Source: Chloroflexota bacterium
GTDB taxonomy: Bacteria; Chloroflexota; UBA11872
Reading direction: 5' to 3'
NCBI GenBank assembly: GCA_022824495.1
Contig: JAJDZU010000009.1
Span: forward strand, 1 to 64,000
Length of the DNA stretch: 64,000 nt
Part shown: positions 1 to 6,960 of the stretch, piece by piece
Layout of the letters: each line of letters begins with the position of its first letter
Position numbering within the stretch: position 1 is the first letter of the stretch
Notes under the pieces: model-generated
What the model was told of the DNA's origin: nothing
Database searches by the model: none
Seen by the model: the letters and a program-made list of their open reading frames with translations, nothing else
Translations under genes and position numbers: made by a program

Positions 1-549
1 ACGGCCGCGCCCCAGCCAACCGCCGCGTCCGCAACCCCCGCCCCCCAGCCCACCGCCGAACCCACCCCCGCGCCCACCCAGGCCCCCGCGCCCCAGGTCG
101 CCGCCGGCCCCATGGCCCCCCTCTTCACCCTCCCCAGCGCCCGCGGCGGCGAAGTCAGCCTCGCCAGCTTCCAGGGCCAGAAAAACGTCGTCCTCGTCTT
201 CTACCGCGCCTTCTGGTGAGGCACCTGTCGCACGCAACTCGTGGAGTTGCAAAACAACTACCAGCAAATCGCTGAGCAGAACGCCGAAGTCGTCGCCCTC
301 AGCACCGACAACCTCGAAGGCGCCAAGTGGGCTATCGAAAGCCTCGGCGTCCCCTTCCAGGTCGTCTACGACCTTTCCACCGACGTCCCCAAGGCCTACG
401 ACGTCTGGAACCTCTACGGCGACAACCTCGCCACCGGCTCCGCCTTCGTCATCGACACCAACGGCATCGTCCGCTGGTCCCAGATCTACTCCGGCATCCA
501 CGACCTCGTCACCGCCAACGCCATCGTCGACGCCCTCAAAGACCTCTAA
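1..549 (+). CDS. Peroxiredoxin/thioredoxin-fold protein, probable selenoprotein, 5'-partial
   Basis: The reading frame is open from base 1 to the stop at 547-549 except for one TGA at 217-219. Visible codons 1-37 encode a Pro/Ala/Thr-rich linker, typical of an anchored exported protein. After it comes an AhpC/TSA-like domain with LVFYRAFW before the TGA and GTCRTQLVEL after it, then a normal C-terminal half (AFVIDTNGIVRW). In this fold the site of the TGA is the first Cys of a W-C-x-x-C motif, so reading it as selenocysteine gives a U-x-x-C redox centre. A hairpin just downstream fits a bacterial SECIS. The protein would reduce peroxides or disulfides outside the membrane (inference). The alternative is a nonsense mutation of TGC/TGT, but no other damage is seen. 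The true start lies outside the window. Confidence 0.8.
217..250 (+). promoter_or_regulatory. Candidate selenocysteine UGA codon and bacterial SECIS hairpin
   Basis: TGA at 217-219 is in frame. A perfect 7-bp stem GCAACTC (234-240) / GAGTTGC (244-250) closes a three-base GTG loop (241-243), 21 bases after the TGA. Bacterial SECIS elements carry a small apical loop with a G in its first two bases at roughly this distance from the UGA (established knowledge). Folding and function are inferred. Confidence 0.65.
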
Positions 550-607
550 CTCCCGCGTCACGTCTCGCTCCCATAGGCCCTCGCCCTGGCTCGCCCATCC
601 ACCTGGC

Positions 608-688
608 CGCCCCCACCGCATTCAGCACATCCACCAGCAACAAACCCACAATCCACACTTCAGATTCCCAACGTCCGCCTTCGTCCAG
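608..688 (-). pseudogene. Remnant of a small membrane-protein gene
   Basis: The minus strand reads TKADVGNLK, then after a one-base frameshift VWIVGLLLVDVLNAVGAA. The same stretch is intact in the minus-strand ORF at 13003-13398 (TKADVANLKVWMVGLLL). It is a short decayed copy. The rest of 550-847 shows no gene I can support. Confidence 0.5.
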
Positions 689-847
689 TAGCTGTGGCCC
701 CGTCAGCGCCGCTCTTGGACTCGCACCATCGTCGTCACATCATTCCGGTGGCCACGCCCACAGCGCAGTCGCCCATGGAATCCCGAGTCCACCATTCAAT
801 GCTTTAGACTCGAACCACCGACTCGATGCTGACCAACGGCCTATCCC

Positions 848-2404
848 GTGCGGGTGCGCCGAGGGGCACTGGAGCGCGGTCCAGTGAAGCCGGTCATCGG
901 CCAAACGAAGTCGTCACGAAAACGTGCGGGATTCCGACGCACCGCGTCGCTGCTCATGGCGGCGATTGCCCTCGTCACCTTTGGCGTCTCGATCGCCCAC
1001 GCCCAGTGGCCCACAACCTGCGTTGAACTCAACGACCTCGCCGAGGCCGCCGCAGGTGCCCACCAGAACGTCGGCATCTACCAGCGAGCGTTCGGTGCTC
1101 AGGCTGAATCGTGGTGTCAGACCGATCATCGCGACGACGTACGCCAAACCTTCGCCTGGGCGCTCGGCGGCGAAGGCCAAGCGGTCGCTGGGACGTGGCC
1201 GGCAACCTGCGTCGCGCTCAACGATCTGGCGGAAGCCGCCCGCGGCAACCCCGGCAACGTCGGCATCTACCAGCGCGCCTTCATGGACGACGCCGAGGCC
1301 GAGCGCGCCTGTCGGTCCGATCACCGCGACGACGTGCGCCAAACCTTCGCCTGGGCCATCCCGCCCGACGTCCCGGAACCCGAGCCCGAACCTGGTTCTA
1401 CCTCGCCGTCCGTCCCGCCAACCGAGCATCCCGACTATCACCGCGTTCGGAACGCGGCCCTCGCGCGCAGCGGCGACGCCAACCTTGCAAGTGCCGTCGC
1501 ATCCAACGTCATAGAACGTCGGGCCGTCGACAGCTTCCTTCGCGGAACCGATTCCGGCGTGCAATACGGGCTCTGGAGTTGCCCGCGGCGAACTGCGGCC
1601 TGTCCCCTGGCGCCTGAGGCGCCGCAGAACAACCAGGGCGCCCAGAGCCGGGCTCCGGCCGCCGCGCTCGGTATCCGCCTCAGCGACCTGGTGGAACAGA
1701 TCACAGTTTCCATCTGGGACGGGGGCACCATCCACCTCTCCAACCTGGATGCTGCCCAGACCTACGATGTCGTCGTGTCCAGCACCAACCCCTCCATCGT
1801 GGGGATCGGTGACTGCCTGGGGGCATCGGAATGGACCACGATCTCGGGATCCACCACTCGTGACTTCTGGTTCGTCATGCGCGGCTGCGCCCCCGGCACT
1901 GCCACGGTCACCATCGAGGTGTTCCCGGTCGGGTCCAGCGGCGCCACGCCCAGCCTCATCCACCATGTCACGGTGTCACCAATCCCCGACTACGTTTGGA
2001 GGGAATTCACGGAGTCGGCCGAGGAGGCCATGCAATCCGTGCGCGACGCCTTCGCCCGCGCGGCCCAGGTGCGGCCGGTGCTGGGGCCGTTCCCGCCGCG
2101 ACTATTCGGCTACGTAAGCAGCGCCACCGCAACCGCCACCACGGTCAGTTGGGCGACCTGGTGGGCGACGGGCCCCACGCGCGACCTGGAGATAACCGGC
2201 TTCCAGATGCAGTATTGGCCGCGGAATCAGCCGTCCCAAACCACCACGGTCCAGATCACCGGCGCCAACGCCTGGCAGCACCGGCTCACCGGGCTTGCGC
2301 CGGACACCTGGTACGCGGTCAAGCTGCGCGCCTGCACCAACCGGGGAGACTGCGCCGCAGCCGAGTGGTCATTCAACCACCAATTCAAAACGCAGCCCGG
2401 CTAA
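848..2404 (+). CDS. Secreted repeat protein with C-terminal fibronectin-III-like domain
   Basis: 518 aa from the GTG at 848. A GTG at 884 would also serve and gives a more usual leader. Residues about 35-52 form a hydrophobic signal segment ending AHAQ. Two ~56-residue repeats follow (about 54-110 and 118-172). Each has WPxTCVxLNDLAEAA, NVGIYQRAF, a second Cys and DHRDDVRQTFAWA, so each probably holds one disulfide. A Pro/Glu linker leads to a middle region of unknown type. Residues about 420-517 look like an Fn3 domain (TVSWATWW, LTGLAPDTWYAVKLRAC). It is likely exported and adhesive or surface-associated (inference). I do not recognise the repeat family. Confidence 0.75.
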   Translation: MRVRRGALERGPVKPVIGQTKSSRKRAGFRRTASLLMAAIALVTFGVSIAHAQWPTTCVELNDLAEAAAGAHQNVGIYQRAFGAQAESWCQTDHRDDVRQTFAWALGGEGQAVAGTWPATCVALNDLAEAARGNPGNVGIYQRAFMDDAEAERACRSDHRDDVRQTFAWAIPPDVPEPEPEPGSTSPSVPPTEHPDYHRVRNAALARSGDANLASAVASNVIERRAVDSFLRGTDSGVQYGLWSCPRRTAACPLAPEAPQNNQGAQSRAPAAALGIRLSDLVEQITVSIWDGGTIHLSNLDAAQTYDVVVSSTNPSIVGIGDCLGASEWTTISGSTTRDFWFVMRGCAPGTATVTIEVFPVGSSGATPSLIHHVTVSPIPDYVWREFTESAEEAMQSVRDAFARAAQVRPVLGPFPPRLFGYVSSATATATTVSWATWWATGPTRDLEITGFQMQYWPRNQPSQTTTVQITGANAWQHRLTGLAPDTWYAVKLRACTNRGDCAAAEWSFNHQFKTQPG

Positions 2405-2458
2405 GTTCGCAATCGGGCGTTGAAACAACGCCAGTACGACACCCCCACCGCCTCCACC

Positions 2459-2790
2459 CCGTTCGTGGTGAGCCGACCGGGAGTCTTCGGACGGTCGTGT
2501 CGAACCACAAAGCCCTACCACCCAACCCCCCAGGCCGTTCTCCGCACCCCCCGGCCGGCCCCCACCCCGTTCGTGGTGAGCCGACCGGGAGTCCTCGGGC
2601 GGTCGTGTCGAACCACTCAGACCTACCACCCAACCCACCAGGCCGTCCTCCGCGCACCCCCCCGCCGGCCCCTACCCCGTTCGTGGTGAGCCGACCGGGA
2701 GTCCTCGGACGGTCGTGTCGAACCACAAAGCCCCACCACCCAACCCACCAGGCAATCCTCCGCGCACCTCCGCCGGCCCCCACCCGTTCG
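2459..2790. repeat. Three tandem ~109-bp units with hairpin core
   Basis: The core CGTTCGTGGTGAGCCGACC...GTGTCGAACCAC occurs at 2459-2508, 2567-2616 and 2677-2726, each followed by a similar C-rich spacer ending near CCGGCCCC. The ends GTGGT/ACCAC and the inner GACC/GGTC can pair, so each unit is an imperfect hairpin. A further copy of the core lies at 5060-5110. No gene is visible between 2405 and 2969. Confidence 0.85.
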
Positions 2791-2969
2791 TAATGAACCC
2801 GTGCTGCGCCTGTCAAAGGAGGCCCCAACCCTTCCGTCCGACCCTTCCGTCATCCCGACGGTCGTCAACTTGAGACCCGCGAATCCGGCGCCGAACGCGG
2901 CACCCTGGGCTAACCTGCACATCGAACGCGGAACCGAACCACTGCCTCGGCGCTGTGAGGAGCGAGCGG

Positions 2970-4145
2970 ATGCACATTGAGCATCTCGAACTCCGCAACT
3001 ACCGCGTCTTTCACCACGCCATCCTCAGCGACCTACCGCCGATGGCAGTCGTCGTGGGCGCTAACGGGTCTGGCAAATCCACCCTGTTGGACGTCTTCAG
3101 TTTCCTCAAGGATGCCCTGACCCAGAACGCCGCCGCCGCCGTGGCTCGGCGAGGCGGATTCCATGAACTGAGGAGCCGTCGCCGGCGGAAGCCGATCGGA
3201 ATCACGGTCAAGTTCCGCGAGAGCGGCGGGCGCCTCGTCACGTACATGCTTGAAATCGCAATTCGCCAGAGGCGCGTCGTCGTTGAGCGCGAAGTGCTGC
3301 GATACCGACGAGGAAGCCACGGTCGGCCCTGGCACTTCGTCGACTTCTCGCGCGGCGAGGGCACCGCGATCACGAACGAGGCGGTCTACGGCCAGGAAGA
3401 TGCGGAACCGGCCTGGGATCACTATGAACTTGATGATCCCAGCGTGCTCGCAATCAAAGGCCTGGGCCAGTTCCGGGACTTCCGAGTAGTCGCGGAGTTC
3501 CGCAATCTGATCGAGAACTGGCACATATCCAACTTCCACATCCAAGACGCCCGCCCCAGCGCTGAAGCCGGCTATGCCGAGCACCTTTCCACCCGCGGCG
3601 ACAACGTCGCCCAGGTCGCGCGTTTCCTATACGAGCACCACCCCAAGCGCTTCCGGCAGGTACTCGACGCCATGCGCCGCCGCGTTCCCGGCATCGAGAG
3701 CGTGGAGGCCAAACCCACCGAGGACGGGCGGCTCGTATTGCGCTTTCAGGACGGCAGCTTCAAAGACCCCTTCATCGCCCGCTACGTCTCCGACGGCACC
3801 ATCAAGATGTTCGCCTATCTCGTGCTGCTCTACGACCCCACGCCCCATCCGCTATTGGCCGTCGAAGAACCCGAAAACCAGCTCTACCCCGAGTTGCTGC
3901 CGGAACTCGCCGAGGAGTTTCGGGACTACGCGCGCCGAGGCGGCCAGGTATTTGTTTCCACGCATTCACCAGACTTCCTCAACGGCGCGGAAATCGACGA
4001 GGTCTTCTACCTGGTCAAGCAAGGCGGATACAGCAGCGTCCGACGAGCGCACGAGAATGAACTGCTGCGCGACCTGGTGGACGAAGGCGACCTGCCGGGC
4101 TCGCTCTGGAAACAGGGATTGTTTGAAGGTGCCAGCCTTCGGTGA
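2970..4145 (+). CDS. AAA family ATPase (OLD/COG4637-like, putative defence ATPase)
   Basis: 391 aa from ATG 2970, chosen over the in-frame GTG at 2955 because AGGAG lies about 8 bases upstream. Walker A GANGSGKST is at residues about 30-38, and Walker B LLAVEEPE with the OLD-type ENQLYPELLPELAEEF at about 293-310. The STHSPDFL switch motif follows. Family ATPases of this kind power SMC/OLD-like DNA-sensing complexes (established). It overlaps the next gene by four bases, so the two are translationally coupled. By analogy with split ATPase plus TOPRIM systems it may sense phage or damaged DNA for its partner (inference). Confidence 0.85.
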   Translation: MHIEHLELRNYRVFHHAILSDLPPMAVVVGANGSGKSTLLDVFSFLKDALTQNAAAAVARRGGFHELRSRRRRKPIGITVKFRESGGRLVTYMLEIAIRQRRVVVEREVLRYRRGSHGRPWHFVDFSRGEGTAITNEAVYGQEDAEPAWDHYELDDPSVLAIKGLGQFRDFRVVAEFRNLIENWHISNFHIQDARPSAEAGYAEHLSTRGDNVAQVARFLYEHHPKRFRQVLDAMRRRVPGIESVEAKPTEDGRLVLRFQDGSFKDPFIARYVSDGTIKMFAYLVLLYDPTPHPLLAVEEPENQLYPELLPELAEEFRDYARRGGQVFVSTHSPDFLNGAEIDEVFYLVKQGGYSSVRRAHENELLRDLVDEGDLPGSLWKQGLFEGASLR

Positions 4146-4720
4146 GCCGAGTCGTGTTCTTGCTGGAAGAGCCGTCGATGAAGACACTGCTGGACGGCCT
4201 GCTGCCACGGCTGTTCCCCAGCCTCGTTTTTCAATGTGTCCCACACGAAGGCAAGCAAGACTTGGCCAAAAGCGTGCCCCGCAAGCTGCGAGCCTGGCGT
4301 GAGCCAGGAGTCCGCTTCGTGGTCCTGCGAGATAACGATGGCGGCGACTGTCACGCCTTGAAGCGACGACTGACCGACCTCTGTCGGGAAGGCCGTCGGC
4401 CTGACACCTTGGTCAGAATCGCCTGCCAGGAACTCGAAGCCTGGTACCTGGGCGAACCCGACGCCCTCGCCGACGCCTATGGAAACGACAACCTCCGCGG
4501 AATTCGAGGCCGTGCCCGCTACCGCAACCCTGACGCCATCGTCAAACCATCGGCAGAGGTCCGTCGCCTCATTCCCCAGTTCCAGAAAACCAACGGCGCC
4601 CGCCGCTTGGCCCAGCATCTCTCCCTCCAACGCAACCACTCCCCCAGCTTCCAAGCCCTCATCCAAGGCATCCACAACCTCTCCCGCGACACGCCCCAGC
4701 AACAAACGCCGCCTACGTGA
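4142..4720 (+). CDS. DUF4276-like TOPRIM-type putative nuclease, partner of the upstream ATPase
   Basis: 192 aa, starting at a GTG that overlaps the ATPase stop (GTGA). It has an acidic N-terminal strand (VVFLLEEPSMKTLL), a DND motif in VLRDNDGGDC and a later CQELEAWYLG. Together these resemble the E...DxD...E layout of TOPRIM-like folds in DUF4276. With the ATPase it forms a two-gene cassette like an OLD nuclease split in two. Catalysis and a defence role are inferred. The family assignment is moderately sure. Confidence 0.75.
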   Translation: MSRVVFLLEEPSMKTLLDGLLPRLFPSLVFQCVPHEGKQDLAKSVPRKLRAWREPGVRFVVLRDNDGGDCHALKRRLTDLCREGRRPDTLVRIACQELEAWYLGEPDALADAYGNDNLRGIRGRARYRNPDAIVKPSAEVRRLIPQFQKTNGARRLAQHLSLQRNHSPSFQALIQGIHNLSRDTPQQQTPPT

Positions 4721-4737
4721 GTCCCGCCTTTCGTACG

Positions 4738-4756
4738 GGCCGGTTTCTAACCGGCC
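4738..4756. repeat. Perfect hairpin repeat (GGCCGGTT-TCT-AACCGGCC)
   Basis: An 8-bp stem with a TCT loop, 18 bases after the DUF4276 stop. The same hairpin with a 7-bp stem lies at 9905-9921, again followed by CTCTTCCG, and a degraded version near 5938. It could act as a transcription-end or mRNA-stabilising hairpin, but there is no T run. Confidence 0.75.
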
Positions 4757-5349
4757 TCTTCCGGTCGAGGTCATACGCTTCCACCCTCCAACGCTGGGCC
4801 GGCATCCACCCTTGCCTCTTCCACGCCACGCGCCCCCTCCCTTTCGTAAGGCCATCCGTCGCAGGGGTGCCTGCTGCAGGGGCCAGTCCCCGACCCGCCC
4901 ATCTTCCTCTTCCTCCGCCATCCCGGCGTCCGCGGCCGGGACCCAGCAGCAACCAGCAGTCGCAGTACCTCGCTGTCACCCCTGGCAACCCACAACCTCA
5001 CCTCCTCATCCGGTCCGATCTCACTGCTCACTCCTCTTCACTCTCTCCTCGCTTCGCCCCCGTTCGTGGTGAGCCGCCCCGGAGTCCGTCGGAGGAGCGT
5101 GTCGAACCACAAAGCCCCAGCACCCAAGCCTTCCAGGCAACCCACGGATCTTGGCGAAAGTCGGAAGCCCCTCTCAATCAAATGTAGTAACCAGATGCCC
5201 AACTTGACATAAGCCTGCTACAAGGCCCCAGCCCCCGCCCCGTTCCACGAACCACGCGGAATCGCCGCGCGGCAACCCAACTATCCACATTCCCTATACT
5301 CGCGCGTGCCCACTCCCCTGTTGCTGGCCGCTGCAAACCTGTCAGATCC
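4757..5349. repeat. Intergenic repeat cluster
   Basis: No gene seen. It contains one copy (4919-4955) of the dispersed CATCCCGGCG...GGCCGGGACCCAGC palindromic element and one copy (5060-5110) of the GTTCGTGGTGAGCC...GTCGAACCAC element. Confidence 0.7.
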
Positions 5350-5898
5350 ATGACCAACGACGAAACCCAAGCTGATACTGAACCCGGAATCGTCTACGCC
5401 GCCACCAACCCCCTGATGCCCGGCCTCGTCAAGATCGGCGGCACCAGTCGCGCCAACGTCCAGGTGCGCTTGGACGAACTCTATTCCACCGGCGTACCAG
5501 CGCCATTCACCTGCGAGATTGCGCGACGCGTGGACCGTTACCTCGAGGTTGAGTCCGCGCTCCACACCGTCTTCGAACCGTCGCGAGTCCCGTCGGGCCG
5601 CGAATTCTTCAAGGTGACCCTGAATCAGGTGGCTGCGGCGCTTGAACTGGCTGGTGGAGAGGATGTAATGCCACAGAGCGACGACGAAGTTGAGTTCGTC
5701 GTCGGACAGACCGTGGTGGACAACGATGGCCGGCACGGCGAGATCGTGAAAATCACCAGGGCCATGTTTATCCTTCGGGATCCAGAAAGCGGTGAGGAAT
5801 TCAGACGTTTCTACATCCGCCCCGCCAGCGACCCACCTCCGCCACCCCCCTCCCAAATCCCGCCCAATCCCATCCCCTCCCAGACCGAGCAGTCCTAG
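5350..5898 (+). CDS. T5orf172 (GIY-YIG superfamily) domain protein
   Basis: 182 aa. Residues about 13-100 match the T5orf172/MUG113 version of the GIY-YIG fold: GIVYAATNPLMPGLVKIGGTS, RLDELYSTGVPAPF, then a downstream ALHTVFEPSR with conserved Glu/His/Phe. A second small domain (about 115-160, VVDNDGRHGEIVKITRAMFIL) and a Pro-rich tail follow. Proteins of this group often accompany restriction or phage genes and are thought to be DNA endonuclease-like (family knowledge). The canonical GIY...YIG is replaced by IVY...VKIG. It is probably monocistronic, in a defence-rich stretch. Confidence 0.8.
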   Translation: MTNDETQADTEPGIVYAATNPLMPGLVKIGGTSRANVQVRLDELYSTGVPAPFTCEIARRVDRYLEVESALHTVFEPSRVPSGREFFKVTLNQVAAALELAGGEDVMPQSDDEVEFVVGQTVVDNDGRHGEIVKITRAMFILRDPESGEEFRRFYIRPASDPPPPPPSQIPPNPIPSQTEQS

Positions 5899-6094
5899 GC
5901 CTTAACACAAACCCGCCACCCATATCCACTCTCGCGTACGGCCCGCTTCTCAGACGGACCTGTTCCGGCCAATCAACCCCGCGCGTCCCTAGTGCTCACC
6001 TGAATGTTGCAGGCGCGTCACCAGGTAGCCACATGGTGAAGTAGGCGCAACGAGCGTCGGCATCTCGGGCGTCTCGACGCCTGCAGCACCCCCG

Positions 6095-6943
6095 TCAGCG
6101 AGATAACGCATCAACCACTTCGCGCGATCGTCCGACGACTGTAGTGCTTTGGCGGAGCATCAGATCGTTGAGTAAGCCAGCGAACTCCTTGTCCTTCGTG
6201 AACAAGGAAATCCCTTCGCTGCGTGTAAAGGCTGGTCGTACAGCTACATCGTGAGCAACCGGCAGCCAACCTTCAAGAGGCGGCAGTAAGACTCGCGCTG
6301 GCTTGCAGAGATTGAAGTTTATGATCGGATTGTCTCCGATGACTAGGCATCCTGAAGAACACCTTATAATTGCAATATCAAGACCGCGTCTGCTAAAGAG
6401 TTGAAATGCTGCACCCACTTGCAAGACTCCGCGTACCTTGGCAGTCTGCCTCAAATTTGCTCCAAGAAGATTAGTGCGTTCCTGCTCGGTAACGATTGCT
6501 CTATCTGAAACTTGGTGTTCAACTATAACCCGTGAGATTATCTCTGCTATTTGTTCATCTTCCAATTCCATTCTTCTCATGGCATCAGAAGTTCGTTTGT
6601 ATAGGGTGTAGTAGTATAAGTCCCACGTGAAACGCTCATGAAAGTCGAGGTCGGGCAACTTGTCAGATCTGGCAGATTCGACAATCTTGTGAATTACTGT
6701 ATTCGCCTTTCCGTCAAGCACGGCAAGGGTCTCTTCGGCCGATGTCTCGACCTTGCCATCTTCGTGGTGCTGATCGTATAAGTGTCTTTCGACGAAAGTA
6801 TTCTTAGGCGTTGTCCGGAATACACATCGCTCAGGAGAGCGCTTGTCGAATCGATAAAGGAGGCCCTGGGTGTTCGCTAGACGCTTCTGGTGCATCTGCG
6901 GAATATAGTGATGACGAACTGGAATGTTCTCGGGCTTACTCAT
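6095..6943 (-). CDS. DUF4238 domain protein
   Basis: 282 aa from the ATG at 6943. The N-terminus RHHYIPQMHQKRLA and the later CLVIGDNPII are hallmarks of DUF4238. The role of the family is unknown, but its members are frequent near restriction and toxin-type genes. It lies 17 bases downstream of the type IIG enzyme on the same strand, so it is likely co-transcribed. The region is AT-richer than its surroundings, suggesting separate acquisition. Confidence 0.8.
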   Translation of the reverse strand: MSKPENIPVRHHYIPQMHQKRLANTQGLLYRFDKRSPERCVFRTTPKNTFVERHLYDQHHEDGKVETSAEETLAVLDGKANTVIHKIVESARSDKLPDLDFHERFTWDLYYYTLYKRTSDAMRRMELEDEQIAEIISRVIVEHQVSDRAIVTEQERTNLLGANLRQTAKVRGVLQVGAAFQLFSRRGLDIAIIRCSSGCLVIGDNPIINFNLCKPARVLLPPLEGWLPVAHDVAVRPAFTRSEGISLFTKDKEFAGLLNDLMLRQSTTVVGRSREVVDALSR

Positions 6944-6960
6944 ACCGTTTGATCGTGTCG

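Noticed and set aside
914-1966. Long minus-strand open frame opposite the secreted Fn3 protein
   Set aside because: Gly/Arg-rich chance frame in GC-rich DNA; the plus strand has a signal peptide, repeats and Fn3.
2459-2790. Possible CRISPR array
   Set aside because: Only three units, the ~50-bp repeats are too long, and the spacers are similar to each other instead of unique.
4007-4921. Long minus-strand frame opposite the DUF4276 gene
   Set aside because: No recognisable domain, runs through repeats, and the plus-strand pair has clear motifs and coupling.
6006-6088. Loose inverted repeat (GCAGGCG.. / ..CGCCTGC) after the DUF4238 gene as a terminator
   Set aside because: Arms are over 55 bases apart with a bulge and no T run.
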